DNA of 64,000 nt from NCBI RefSeq assembly GCF_017742215.1, contig NZ_JAGHKP010000005.1, positions 1-64,000 of the forward strand. The letters are read 5' to 3'. Shown in pieces: positions 41,676 to 50,749 of this stretch. Under the pieces are notes generated by a model. The model saw only the letters and a list, made by a program, of their open reading frames with translations. It had not been told where the DNA came from and made no database searches. How positions within the stretch are numbered: the first letter of the stretch is position 1; each line of letters begins with the position of its first letter. A program made the translations under genes and the position numbers. The DNA comes from Chitinophaga chungangae (lineage in GTDB: Bacteria > Bacteroidota > Bacteroidia > Chitinophagales > Chitinophagaceae).

Positions 41676-42818
41676 TTGAACCTTACCTCGAAGCTGCCCG
41701 GCTGGGGCACTACCATTTTCAGCGTAATGAGCGCGCTGGCGGCCGAACACCGTTCGGTGAACCTCGGCCAGGGTTTCCCCGACTTCCCGATGAACCAGGA
41801 ACTGATCGCGAAAGTGAACGAAGCGATGTACAACGGCTTCAATCAATACGCGCCCATGCAGGGTTACCTGCCCCTGCGCGAAACGCTCGCGGAAAAAGTG
41901 AAATTCCTGTACGGTACGGATGTTGATCCGGACAGCCAGATCACCATCACGCCGGGCGGCACTTACGGTATTTACACTTCGCTTACAACAGTGCTGCAGC
42001 CGGGCGACGAAGTGATCATTTTCGAGCCGGCGTACGACAGCTACGTGCCGAACGTGCTGGTGAACGGGGCGGTGCCGGTGATGATAGACCTGCAATTCCC
42101 GGGGTATAAGATCAACTGGGAAGAAGTACGCGCGAAGATCACGCCGCGCACCCGCATGATCATGATCAACACGCCGCATAACCCTACGGGCGCGGTGTTG
42201 AGTGAAAACGACATCAAGGAGCTGCGGAAGACGGTGGAAGGAACGGATATTTTTATCCTGAGCGACGAAGTGTACGAACATCTTATCTACGACAATATTC
42301 CCCACCAAAGCATTTTGCGTTATCCTGACCTGCTGGAAAGAAGTTTCGTGTCTTTTTCATTCGGGAAATTGTACCACTGCACCGGCTGGAAACTGGGTTA
42401 TTGTATCAGCTCGCCGGCATTGATGGCGGAATTCAGGAAAGTGCACCAGTACAACTGCTTCAGCTGCCACAGCCCTTCGCAGGTGGCGCTGGCGGGTTTC
42501 CTGCGCGACAGGGATTCTTATTTGCAATTAGGCAATTTCCTGCAGGCCAAACGCGACCATTTCCAGGAGCTGATGGCGCAGACGCGTTTTACGCCGATGC
42601 CCAGCCATGGCAGTTATTTCCAATGTTATCAATACCACCGCATCAGCGACGAAAGCGACCATGCATTTGCCGTGCGGCTCACGAAGGAATTCGGCGTTAC
42701 GCCGGTGCCGGTGTCCGCATTTTATCAAAACGGGAAAGACCACAAAGTGCTCCGTTTTTGTTTTGCGAAGAAGGATGAAACGCTGGAAAAAGCGGCGGAG
42801 CTGCTGCTGAAGGTCTAG
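41676..42818 (+). CDS. Methionine aminotransferase (YbdL-like, fold I PLP enzyme)
   Basis: 380 residues. VNLGQGFPDFP, ITITPGGTYGIYTSL, INTPHNPTGAV, SDEVYEHLIYD and SFGKLYHCTGWKLGY (PLP lysine in SFGKLYHCTGW) are in order, and RFCFAK supplies the substrate-carboxylate arginine. The motif set matches YbdL-type methionine aminotransferase/kynurenine aminotransferase-like enzymes. It probably forms 2-keto-4-methylthiobutyrate or methionine in the last step of methionine salvage. The start is a TTG at 41676; the next ATG would remove conserved residues. Confidence 0.9.
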   Translation: MNLTSKLPGWGTTIFSVMSALAAEHRSVNLGQGFPDFPMNQELIAKVNEAMYNGFNQYAPMQGYLPLRETLAEKVKFLYGTDVDPDSQITITPGGTYGIYTSLTTVLQPGDEVIIFEPAYDSYVPNVLVNGAVPVMIDLQFPGYKINWEEVRAKITPRTRMIMINTPHNPTGAVLSENDIKELRKTVEGTDIFILSDEVYEHLIYDNIPHQSILRYPDLLERSFVSFSFGKLYHCTGWKLGYCISSPALMAEFRKVHQYNCFSCHSPSQVALAGFLRDRDSYLQLGNFLQAKRDHFQELMAQTRFTPMPSHGSYFQCYQYHRISDESDHAFAVRLTKEFGVTPVPVSAFYQNGKDHKVLRFCFAKKDETLEKAAELLLKV

Positions 42819-42819
42819 T

Positions 42820-43704
42820 TTATTCGATCCCTTTTACGTTCATTTTTAAGGTATACACGGATGTTCCGGCGGTCAGGAAAAGCTCGTCGCGGTTCTTCCC
42901 GCCAAAACATGCATTTGCCACCCACTTTTCCGGAACGGGGATATGCGAGATCTGCCTGCCTTCGGTGTTAAACACAAATACGCCGTTGCCGCAGATGTAA
43001 AGATTGCCGCGCTCATCGAGCGTAATGCCGTCGCCGCCTTTATCCGTGAAAAGGATGCGGTTGGCGAGCGAGCCGTCTGCCTGAATTTCGTAACGGTAGG
43101 TTTTGTTATCGCCGATGTCTGCCACGAAAAGATATTTCCCGTCTGGCGAGCCCACGATGCCGTTGGGTTTTTTGATATCGTCCGCCACCATCACCGGCTC
43201 TTTTTTGCCCGGCGCCAGGTAATACACGCGCTGGGAATCGATCTCCGGTTTTTTTCTTTCCCAGTAATTGCGCTGGTAATACGGGTCGGTGAAATAGATA
43301 TTGCCGTTGGGATGGATCCAGAGATCGTTGGGGCCGTTGAGTTTCCTGCCTTCGTAGTTGTCCATCAGCACGGTATGTTTGCCCTTTTTGGTAAATGCCC
43401 GGAGCTCGTTATGATCGTCTGCACAGGCAATGATCCGCCCTTTTTTATCGATGTACAGCCCGTTGGAACGGCCGCTGGGAGAGGCGAACTCAACGAGCTT
43501 GCCGTTGGTGCGGTAGATCCATATTTTATCGTTGGGCTGATCGGTGAAATAGATATTTCCTTTTTTATCGCGCGCGGGGCCTTCGGTAAAACTGAATTGT
43601 TTGGACACCAGGTTTAATTTGGCGCCGTCGGCAACCAGTTTCTGCAGCGAATCGGACTGTGCCCGGGCGGAAAGCGTGAGCAGCAGCAAGGCGGCTATTT
43701 TCAT
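42820..43704 (-). CDS. SMP-30/gluconolactonase family protein, secreted
   Basis: 294 residues with a signal peptide (MKIAALLLLTLSARAQ). Six-bladed propeller repeats include FTEGPARDKKGNIYFTDQ, RSNGLYIDKKGRIIACAD, LNGPNDLWIHPNGNIYFTDPYY and KPNGIVGSPDGKYLFVAD. Metal ligands Glu (FTEGP), Asn (GPNDL) and Asp (SPDGK) fit gluconolactonase. It probably hydrolyses a sugar lactone. It converges with the aminotransferase gene with only one base between stops. Confidence 0.9.
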   Translation of the reverse strand: MKIAALLLLTLSARAQSDSLQKLVADGAKLNLVSKQFSFTEGPARDKKGNIYFTDQPNDKIWIYRTNGKLVEFASPSGRSNGLYIDKKGRIIACADDHNELRAFTKKGKHTVLMDNYEGRKLNGPNDLWIHPNGNIYFTDPYYQRNYWERKKPEIDSQRVYYLAPGKKEPVMVADDIKKPNGIVGSPDGKYLFVADIGDNKTYRYEIQADGSLANRILFTDKGGDGITLDERGNLYICGNGVFVFNTEGRQISHIPVPEKWVANACFGGKNRDELFLTAGTSVYTLKMNVKGIE

Positions 43705-43754
43705 GTGGAATCTTTGTTTCCGTCAAGATAATAAAAAAAGGGTGTAAAGTATAA

Positions 43755-44048
43755 CTATACGGATTGCAGTTGCCGCAGCAGGCTGTTTTTGTCCGTCATC
43801 CCCGCATGCCGCCAAACGATCCGCCCTTTCCTGAAAATGATGAACGTAGGCACGGCGCTTACGTTGAACTGCATGGCCGCCGCCTGGTTTTTGTCGATGT
43901 TCACTTTTACCACGCGGGCCTTGCCTTCCACGGCTTTCGCCACTTCTTTGATCACGGGCGTCATGGCGTGGCAGGGCTGGCACCAGTCTGCGTAAAAGTC
44001 TACCAGCACCGGCTGGTCCGATTGAATAAGGTCGTTAAATGCTCCCAT
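43755..44048 (-). CDS. Thioredoxin
   Basis: 97 residues. WCQPC (Cys23, Cys26) with the cis-proline region AVPTFIIF. Slightly unusual active site (CQPC rather than CGPC). No signal peptide, so cytoplasmic. Overlaps the DsbA-like gene by 14 bases, so translation is coupled. Third gene of a peroxiredoxin-DsbA-thioredoxin operon. Confidence 0.93.
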   Translation of the reverse strand: MGAFNDLIQSDQPVLVDFYADWCQPCHAMTPVIKEVAKAVEGKARVVKVNIDKNQAAAMQFNVSAVPTFIIFRKGRIVWRHAGMTDKNSLLRQLQSV

Positions 44049-44574
44049 GGTTTGCTGTATTTTTTTGAAGGGCGGCCATGATGGAATCCCGGTCGTAGCC
44101 GCCGTTGTACCTGATCTCGTTGATGAAAAATGTGGGCGTGCCGTTCACGCCGCTGCGAACGCCGCTTTCGAAGTCCGCGTCCACTTTGTCTTCCAGCTCG
44201 CGGTCGTTGATGTCTTTTTCGAACTGTTGCATGTCCAGCCCGATGGTTTCCGCGAATGCCCATAATGCTTCGGCGCTAAGCTGCTGCTGGTTTTCGAAGA
44301 TGATGTGGTGCATGGGCCAGAACTTTCTTTGCCTGCCTGCCGCTTCCGCCGCGATGGCCGCGGAAAGCGCCAGCGGATGGGCGGTTGAAAGCGGGAAATG
44401 ACGGTACGCGAAACGCAGGCCGTGGCCCAGTTCCCGTACGATCTCTTCCACAATGGGATAGGCTTCGCCGCAATTCGGGCATTGGAAATCGCCGTATTCC
44501 ACGAGGGACACCGGCGCATTGGCGTTGCCCCTTACATGGTCCAGTTTGGTGATGGGCGGTTTCAGTTTCGACAT
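44035..44574 (-). CDS. DsbA-like thioredoxin-fold oxidoreductase, cytoplasmic
   Basis: 179 residues. FQCPNC (Cys32, Cys35) and GVNGTPTFFINEIRY provide the active site and cis-proline loop. The helical insertion (KFWPMHHIIFENQQQL) is typical of the DsbA family. There is no signal peptide; it starts MSKLKPPITKLDHVRG, so the protein is predicted to stay in the cytoplasm, unlike classical DsbA. Four bases after the peroxiredoxin stop. Confidence 0.9.
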   Translation of the reverse strand: MSKLKPPITKLDHVRGNANAPVSLVEYGDFQCPNCGEAYPIVEEIVRELGHGLRFAYRHFPLSTAHPLALSAAIAAEAAGRQRKFWPMHHIIFENQQQLSAEALWAFAETIGLDMQQFEKDINDRELEDKVDADFESGVRSGVNGTPTFFINEIRYNGGYDRDSIMAALQKNTANHGSI

Positions 44575-44578
44575 CGGC

Positions 44579-45043
44579 TCATTTTTTTGCGTTGATCTTC
44601 CGGAGCGCGTTCAGGATACCGTCTGCCCCGGGGTTTACAGATGGCGGCGACAAGTAATGCCAGCGAACGATGCCTCCGGCGTCCAGCACGTAAAGGGCGC
44701 GCTCGCAAAGACCTTCTTTTTCGTCGTACGCCCCGTAAGCCTTCGCCACGGCGCCTTTCGGTTCAAAGTCGGCCAGCAGGGGGAAGTGCAGGTTGCGGCT
44801 TTGCATGTAGGCCTGGTGGCACCACCTGCCATCTACTGAAATGCCGACGATGGCGGCATTCTCTTTCCGGAACAGCTGGAGCATTTCGTTGTAAAGCGAC
44901 ACCTGGTCGCCGCACACAGGGCTCCAGTCTGCCGGGTAAAATGCGAGGATGAGGTTTTTGCCGGAATAGTCCTTTAGCGAATGCTGCTGGTCTGGTGTTG
45001 AATAAAGCCGGAAATCCGGCGCTGCGCTTCCGATCGGTAACAT
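44579..45043 (-). CDS. Peroxiredoxin (AhpC/TSA family)
   Basis: 154 residues. APDFRLYSTPDQQHSLKDYSGKNLILAFYPADWSPVC carries the peroxidatic Cys44 in PADWSPVCGDQ, slightly changed from the usual P-x3-T-x2-C. Further Cys at WCHQAY and LCERAL could serve as resolving thiols. It reduces H2O2 or organic peroxide. The downstream DsbA-like and thioredoxin genes could provide its reducing partners. Confidence 0.92.
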   Translation of the reverse strand: MLPIGSAAPDFRLYSTPDQQHSLKDYSGKNLILAFYPADWSPVCGDQVSLYNEMLQLFRKENAAIVGISVDGRWCHQAYMQSRNLHFPLLADFEPKGAVAKAYGAYDEKEGLCERALYVLDAGGIVRWHYLSPPSVNPGADGILNALRKINAKK

Positions 45044-45125
45044 GCCACACGATTTAAATGCTGGAAATGAGGTTTTTTCGCTGTATTATAAAAGTACGAT
45101 CAAAAACCGTGCACACCGTTCCGGC

Positions 45126-47015
45126 TTACCACCCGATGCCGTAATCTTCGCCATGGTTGCTGCTGCCGCCCCAGATGCTGCCATGCAGCCGGTCGAGGAA
45201 GATGGCGTTAATGGGGCCGCTGCTGCGCGGGGTGAAACTGAGCGAATACCCCATTTTTTTGAGGGCTTCGCGGGTACTGTCCGGCGTACGGCTGTTCAGC
45301 AAAATGCTGCCGGGTTTGGGCATGCGTTCTTTCAGGGTGGTGCCGCCCAGGCTCAGCCACAGCTGGTTGCTGTTGATGTTCGGCGCTTCGGTAGCCTGCT
45401 GCACCGTCATGCCGAATTCGACCATATTGAGGAAAAATTGCAGCAGGTTCTGGTCCTGTGTATCGCCGCCCTGTACGGCAAAAGAAAGATAAGGTTTGCC
45501 GTCTTTCAGCGCCATGGACGGCGTGAGGGTCACACGGGGGCGTTTGCCCGGGGCGATCACGTTAAAGGGGCTGAGCGCCGAATCGAGCACGAAGCTCTGC
45601 GCGCGCTGGCTCATGCCTACGCCCGTACGGCCCGCGATGCAGGCGGGTAGCCATCCTCCGCTGGGAGTGATGGATACCACCCAGCCTTCTTTGTCTGCCG
45701 CTTCCACGCTGGTGGTGCCGCGCCACAGGCGGTCCATATAAGCGCTGTCTGCTTGCATGTAAGCCACTGCATCGTGTTTCGGCACAAAAAGGTCGTTTTT
45801 CTTTTCCAGCGTGGTGTCGGAATATAATTTTCTTTCTTCCAGGAATTTCAGCAGCGGGTTCTTTTTCCCTTCAAACGGATACGGGTCGCCCGGCCCCGCG
45901 GCGGCATCGTTGTGCGCGAGGTTGATCTGCGCGGCGCGTTGTTTTGCATATTCTTTGCTGAGCAATCCTTTTATGGGTGGATGTGAAAAGTATGGATCGC
46001 CATAATAAAAATCGCGGTCGGCGAACGTGAGGTTCAGCACCTGGTACAGGGTGTGGATGTATGCAGGGGAATTGAAGCCCATTTTTTTAAGATCGAAATT
46101 TTCCAGGATGTTCAATCCCTGCAGCAGCACGGGGCCTTGCGTCCATTCCTGCAGTTTGTACACTTCGATGCCTTTGTAATTTACATGCAGCGGTTCTTCC
46201 TCTAACGGTTTCCATTTCGCAAGGTCTTCCATGGTGATCAGCCCGCCCTGCTCCTGGCAGCCGCGCACGAACTCCTTCGCAATGTCTCCTTTGTAGAACC
46301 GGTTGTACGCCGCCATAATGGCTTCTTTCCGGCTTTTTTTATTTTTCAGCGCCTGTTGTTCCGCTTCGACCATTTTGGTGAGGGTGGCCAGGAGGTCTTT
46401 TTGTACAAAGATCTCCCCCGCCTCGGGCGCTTCTCTATTTTCCCCGGGATGCGTGAGAAAAACGTTTTTGCTGTAAGGCCACTGTTTGATGTAATTTTTC
46501 CCCCGCTCGATGCTGTTGGCCGTCTGCGCTTCGATGGGGTAACCGGCGGCCATTTCCATGGCGGGCGCCAGCACTTCTTTGAGGCTCATGGTGCCGTATT
46601 GGCTCAGCATATAACAAATGCCGCCGGGCGTGCCGGGCGTTACCGCCGCCAGCGGACCGTATTCCGGGGGGAAGTTGAAGCCTTTGGATTTATAAAATTC
46701 CGGGGTGGCGCCGGTGGGTGCAACCCCCAATGCATTGATGGCGATCACCTTGCCGGTTTTCGGGTTGTAAATGAGGGCCTGCGTTTCGCCGCCCCAGCTG
46801 AGCACGTCCCACATGGTGCAGGTAGCCGCCAGCATGGCGCATGCCGCGTCTACGGCGTTGCCGCCTTTCTGGAAGATCATCGCGCCGGCGGTGGCGGCCA
46901 GCGGTTTGCCGGTTACGGCCATCCAGTATTTGCCGTGCAGCGGCGGCTTTTGTGTTTGCTGTGCGAAACCGGCCGCGGCCAGCAGCAGGAATAGGGGAAG
47001 GAAGATTCGTTGCAT
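45126..47015 (-). CDS. Gamma-glutamyltransferase family protein, secreted
   Basis: 629 residues with a signal peptide ending FAQQT (about residue 20). The first half has MIFQKGGNAVDAACAMLAATCTMW and PGGICYML. The autocleavage/nucleophile region DRLWRGTTSVEAADKEGWVVSITPSGGW provides the catalytic Thr of the small subunit. PRVTLTPSMALKDGKPYLSF and GGDTQDQNLLQFFLNMVEFGM follow. It cuts gamma-glutamyl bonds (glutathione or peptides). Motifs are complete but somewhat diverged from the GGT canon (GTTS in place of GTTH), so a cephalosporin acylase-like paralogue cannot be excluded. Confidence 0.88.
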   Translation of the reverse strand: MQRIFLPLFLLLAAAGFAQQTQKPPLHGKYWMAVTGKPLAATAGAMIFQKGGNAVDAACAMLAATCTMWDVLSWGGETQALIYNPKTGKVIAINALGVAPTGATPEFYKSKGFNFPPEYGPLAAVTPGTPGGICYMLSQYGTMSLKEVLAPAMEMAAGYPIEAQTANSIERGKNYIKQWPYSKNVFLTHPGENREAPEAGEIFVQKDLLATLTKMVEAEQQALKNKKSRKEAIMAAYNRFYKGDIAKEFVRGCQEQGGLITMEDLAKWKPLEEEPLHVNYKGIEVYKLQEWTQGPVLLQGLNILENFDLKKMGFNSPAYIHTLYQVLNLTFADRDFYYGDPYFSHPPIKGLLSKEYAKQRAAQINLAHNDAAAGPGDPYPFEGKKNPLLKFLEERKLYSDTTLEKKNDLFVPKHDAVAYMQADSAYMDRLWRGTTSVEAADKEGWVVSITPSGGWLPACIAGRTGVGMSQRAQSFVLDSALSPFNVIAPGKRPRVTLTPSMALKDGKPYLSFAVQGGDTQDQNLLQFFLNMVEFGMTVQQATEAPNINSNQLWLSLGGTTLKERMPKPGSILLNSRTPDSTREALKKMGYSLSFTPRSSGPINAIFLDRLHGSIWGGSSNHGEDYGIGW

Positions 47016-47061
47016 GATCCTAAGTTAATAAAAAACGAAGGAAGGCGGCACGCACAAAAAC

Positions 47062-47092
47062 AAAAAGGGCGTCTTGCAGGAAGACGCCCTTT
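47062..47092 (-). terminator. Terminator of the desaturase gene
   Basis: AAAGGGCGTCTT (47064-47075) pairs with AAGACGCCCTTT (47081-47092); five A on the plus strand give a T-rich tail on the minus strand. Confidence 0.88.
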
Positions 47093-47111
47093 CGTTTATC
47101 TGGAAAAATTG

Positions 47112-47984
47112 CTAAGCAGCTACTTTATTGCTTTCCTTCACTTTCACCGGCACGCCGCGAATATCCCACACAATACCCATCCAGCCCAGCACACGGATCA
47201 CGTAATAGGTGATGTCGATCTCCCACCAGTAAAATCCCTGGCGCGCCGCGCTTTGATAATAATGGTGATTGTTGTGCCAGCCTTCGCCGAGGGTCACCAG
47301 GGCGAGCAACAGGCTGTTCTTGGATTCGTCGCCGGTCTTGTAACGGGGGCGGCCCCATTTGTGCATCAGCGAGTTGATGGTGAAAGTGCCGTGAAACAGC
47401 AGGATGGTGCTGAGGAAGAACCCGATGAACAGGGTGGAAAGCCCGGCCGACCAGTCGAACCAGCCCGCGCCGTTTACTTTGTTCCCGATAAAATACACCA
47501 CGGCGGCCAGTATCACGGGCGGAACGAAATGATATTTATTGAGCCAGAACAGCTCTTTGTGTTTCATGTCTTTGATCAGGTCGTAACGTGTTTCTTTATG
47601 TTCCTTGTCCATGATCCAGCCGATATGCGCATGCCAGAAACCGTAGATCTTGGCGGAATGCGGGTCTTCTTCGGTGTCGCTGTGTTTGTGATGCACGCGG
47701 TGATTGGCGGCCCACCACAATACGCCTTTCTGGAAACTGCTCTGCGCGCCGCAGGCAAGTATGAACTGGAAGAAACGCGAAGTTTTGAAGGAACGGTGCG
47801 AGAAATAACGATGATAGCCGCCGGTCACGAAAAACATCCGGACAACGTACAGCGCCGCGCAAAGTATCCAGTCGAACAGCGTTACGTGCGTGAAAAATGC
47901 AAGGAACGGAACGAGATGCATCCCGATAAAATCCATCTCGTGCAGCCAGTTAATTCCTTTCTTTGGAGGAAGGGTCGTATTCAT
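47112..47984 (-). CDS. Acyl-CoA/acyl-lipid delta-9-type fatty-acid desaturase
   Basis: 290 residues. Three histidine boxes bind the di-iron centre: HRYFSHRSF, HRVHHKHSD and EGWHNNHHYYQ. Four membrane helices are visible. It introduces a double bond into saturated fatty acyl chains and adjusts membrane fluidity. The promoter at 47989-48020 lies so close that the mRNA could begin at or just before the ATG. Confidence 0.93.
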   Translation of the reverse strand: MNTTLPPKKGINWLHEMDFIGMHLVPFLAFFTHVTLFDWILCAALYVVRMFFVTGGYHRYFSHRSFKTSRFFQFILACGAQSSFQKGVLWWAANHRVHHKHSDTEEDPHSAKIYGFWHAHIGWIMDKEHKETRYDLIKDMKHKELFWLNKYHFVPPVILAAVVYFIGNKVNGAGWFDWSAGLSTLFIGFFLSTILLFHGTFTINSLMHKWGRPRYKTGDESKNSLLLALVTLGEGWHNNHHYYQSAARQGFYWWEIDITYYVIRVLGWMGIVWDIRGVPVKVKESNKVAA

Positions 47985-47988
47985 TTCC

Positions 47989-48020
47989 CAAAAATAATGG
48001 ACGTTTTCAAAAAGACCAAT
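47989..48020 (-). promoter_or_regulatory. Desaturase promoter
   Basis: On the minus strand ATTG (48017-48020), a 20-base spacer and TATTTTTG (47989-47996) match the consensus well. Initiation 3-6 bases downstream falls on or next to the ATG at 47984. Confidence 0.6.
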
Positions 48021-48127
48021 GATTTATATCAATGATAATATAGACGGGCCCTGTAGTTTTAACATTGTTTTAACGTATTGTTAATATGCCGGAATGCCTG
48101 GCTGACGGTGCGGAACGGGCGAATAAA

Positions 48128-48164
48128 AAAACGGCTCCAGTTATCCGATAACAGGGAGCCGTTT
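48128..48164 (-). terminator. Terminator of the YtxH-like gene
   Basis: AAACGGCTCC (48129-48138) pairs with GGAGCCGTTT (48155-48164); the A-run at 48125-48131 gives a T-run on the minus strand. Confidence 0.82.
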
Positions 48165-48197
48165 GCAATATATATGGGAGTTGAGATGTAAATGCAT

Positions 48198-48386
48198 TTA
48201 GGCAAGAGATTCTTGTGCCTTGGCGCTCATCTTTTTTGCCTTGTGGTTCATCTTGTGATAAGCGTTCCTTGCTGCGTCTTTTACATCATTGAGTGCCTGA
48301 TCGGCACGCTGGCGGTTTTTCATATACCAGAAAACGCCTGCTGCGGCAGTACCTAATACGGATGCTGCGATAATTATCTTTCTCAT
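48198..48386 (-). CDS. Small YtxH-like membrane protein
   Basis: 62 residues from the ATG at 48386, which gives a clean N-terminal membrane helix (KIIIAASVLGTAAAGVFWYM). A basic, alanine-rich helical tail follows (QRADQALNDVKDAARNAYHKMNHKAKK). This resembles YtxH/general-stress membrane proteins. It has its own terminator, so it is probably monocistronic. Function unknown. Located close to the catalase gene, which fits a stress role. Confidence 0.75.
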   Translation of the reverse strand: MRKIIIAASVLGTAAAGVFWYMKNRQRADQALNDVKDAARNAYHKMNHKAKKMSAKAQESLA

Positions 48387-48611
48387 GACTATATGATTTA
48401 GTTCATGAAGTATAAAACAATGTGCGTGCCAAAAAATGTCAATCAAACCTGAAAAGCCGCGCTGGGTATATATTTCCACACTTCCGTTTTTTTACGTTTC
48501 CGCTAAAACCCTGCCCGGCGCGGAAATGCAACAGCAGTACGGGTTTGGCGCATTCATTGCGCCGTTTCACCCTGACAGCACCATCCTCCTGACACTTTAC
48601 AAATCACGGTT

Positions 48612-50747
48612 ATGGCAAAAGAGCAAAACGGGAAAGACAACCCTAAAAAAGAACAGCTTGAAAATTACACGGAAGACAACACCGGGCAGTTTCTCACCAC
48701 CAACCAGGGCACCAAGGTAAACGACGATCAGAACACGCTGAAAGCCGGCGAGCGCGGGCCTTCGCTGCTCGAAGATTTTATCATGCGCGAAAAGATCACG
48801 CACTTCGATCATGAACGCATACCCGAACGCGTGGTGCATGCAAGAGGCTCCGCCGCGCATGGCGTGTTTAAAGTGTACGACAATAAGCTGGGTAAATTCA
48901 CGAGGGCGAATTTCCTGACCAATCCTTCGCTGGAAACGCCCGTGTTCGTGCGATTTTCAACGGTGGCGGGCTCCCGCGGCTCCACCGATCTTGCGCGCGA
49001 CGTGCGCGGTTTTGCCGTAAAATTTTATACGGACGAAGGCAACTTCGATCTTGTAGGCAACAACATGCCCGTATTTTTTATCCAGGACGCGATCAAATTC
49101 CCCGACCTCATCCACGCCGTAAAACCCGAGCCGCACAACGAAATGCCGCAGGCCGCCAGCGCGCACGATACTTTCTGGGATTTTATTTCCCTCATGCCCG
49201 AATCCGCGCATATGATCATGTGGCTGATGAGCGACCGCGCCATTCCCCGCAGTTTCCGCATGATGGAAGGTTTTGGCGTGCACACGTTCAGGCTGGTGAA
49301 TGCGAAAGGTACATCCACCTTCGTGAAATTTCACTGGAAACCTTTGCTTGGAGTGCATTCCGTGGTATGGGACGAAGCGCAGAAGATATCCGGGAAAGAC
49401 CCTGATTTTCACCGCCGCGATCTCTGGGACGCGATCGATAAAGGGTTTTTCCCCGAATGGGAACTGGGCGTGCAGCTGGTGCCGGAGGAAGATGAACATA
49501 AATTTGAATTCGACCTGCTGGACCCGACGAAGATCATTCCCGAAGAGCTGGTGCCGGTGCAGCGTATCGGGAAAATGACATTGAACCGCAACCCGGAAAA
49601 CTTTTTCGCGGAAACAGAACAGGTGGCGTTTCACCCGGGGCACATAGTGCCGGGCATCGATTTCACCAACGACCCGCTGCTGCAGGGCAGGCTTTTTTCT
49701 TACACCGATACGCAATTGATCCGCCTCGGCGGCCCCAACTTCCACGAAATTCCCATCAACCGCACGGTTGCGCCGATGCACAACAACCAGCGCGACGGTT
49801 TTATGCGGCAGGAGATCAACCGCGGCAAAACGAGCTACCAGCCCAATTCGCTGGGCGGCGGATGCCCCTTCCAGGCGAAAATGGTGGAAGGCGGTTACAG
49901 TTCCCATGCCGAAAAGATCGATGGCCAAAAAGTACGCGCACGCAGCCGGAGTTTCTTCGATCATTTCAGCCAGGCCACGTTATTTTACAACAGCCAGTCC
50001 GAGCCGGAAAAGACGCACCTGCAGGACGCGTTCAGTTTTGAGCTGGGCAAAGTGGAAACCGTGGAAGTAAGGCGGCGGATGGTGGGCATACTCACCCAGA
50101 TCGATACGGGGCTGGCCACCAAAGTGGCGGACGCATTGGGGCTGCAGGTGCCCGCGCGGCCGGAGCATCCCATCAATCACAGCATCCCGGCAGACGGTAA
50201 TCCCCCTGATTTTCAGCCGGTCAAAACAAAAAGCTCCCTGGACCGCTCTGCCGCGCTGAGCATGGCGAATACGCCGAAAGACACCGTTAAAAGCCGTAAA
50301 GTGGCGATACTCACCGCCGAAGGCGTGAACGCCGCCAGCGTGGAAACCATGCAACAGGCGCTGGCCGCCGCGGGAGCGGTGGGGGAGGTGATCGCGCCGA
50401 AACATGGGATGGTGGAAGCGGGCAACGGTAAAGACCTCCCCGTGAAAAACACCTATCTCACCACATCGTCTGTTTTGTACGACGCCGTATATCTTCCCGG
50501 CGGCACGGCCGCGCTGGCGGGCAACGGCGATGCGCTGCATTTCCTGAACGAGGCTTACCGTCATTGCAAAGCCATTGCGGCAGACGCGGATGCGAACGAA
50601 GTGCTTCGTTCCACCTGGTTTGCGGAAGGCGAAACGCCCGGCGTATTTATTGGCAATGATGTAAAAGCGCTGGCGGGCCAGTTCATCGAAGGCATGAAAC
50701 AACACCGCTTCTGGGAAAGGGAAAAGATGGGGAAAGTGCCGGCGTGA
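48612..50747 (+). CDS. katE: Large-subunit catalase with C-terminal DJ-1/PfpI-like domain
   Basis: 711 residues. The distal haem histidine lies in RVVHARGSAAHG (His76), VRFSTVAGSRGSTDLARDVRGFAVKFYT and NNMPVFFIQDAIKFPD follow, and the haem-ligand region is RLFSYTDTQLIRLGGPNFHEIPINR. The last ~170 residues (SRKVAILTAEGVNAASVETMQ, YLPGGTAALAGN) form a flavodoxin-like DJ-1/PfpI domain found in HPII-type catalases. It breaks H2O2 into water and oxygen. Clade 2, large-subunit type. Its 3' end lies two bases from the convergent AraC gene. Confidence 0.96.
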   Translation: MAKEQNGKDNPKKEQLENYTEDNTGQFLTTNQGTKVNDDQNTLKAGERGPSLLEDFIMREKITHFDHERIPERVVHARGSAAHGVFKVYDNKLGKFTRANFLTNPSLETPVFVRFSTVAGSRGSTDLARDVRGFAVKFYTDEGNFDLVGNNMPVFFIQDAIKFPDLIHAVKPEPHNEMPQAASAHDTFWDFISLMPESAHMIMWLMSDRAIPRSFRMMEGFGVHTFRLVNAKGTSTFVKFHWKPLLGVHSVVWDEAQKISGKDPDFHRRDLWDAIDKGFFPEWELGVQLVPEEDEHKFEFDLLDPTKIIPEELVPVQRIGKMTLNRNPENFFAETEQVAFHPGHIVPGIDFTNDPLLQGRLFSYTDTQLIRLGGPNFHEIPINRTVAPMHNNQRDGFMRQEINRGKTSYQPNSLGGGCPFQAKMVEGGYSSHAEKIDGQKVRARSRSFFDHFSQATLFYNSQSEPEKTHLQDAFSFELGKVETVEVRRRMVGILTQIDTGLATKVADALGLQVPARPEHPINHSIPADGNPPDFQPVKTKSSLDRSAALSMANTPKDTVKSRKVAILTAEGVNAASVETMQQALAAAGAVGEVIAPKHGMVEAGNGKDLPVKNTYLTTSSVLYDAVYLPGGTAALAGNGDALHFLNEAYRHCKAIAADADANEVLRSTWFAEGETPGVFIGNDVKALAGQFIEGMKQHRFWEREKMGKVPA

Positions 50748-50749
50748 TC

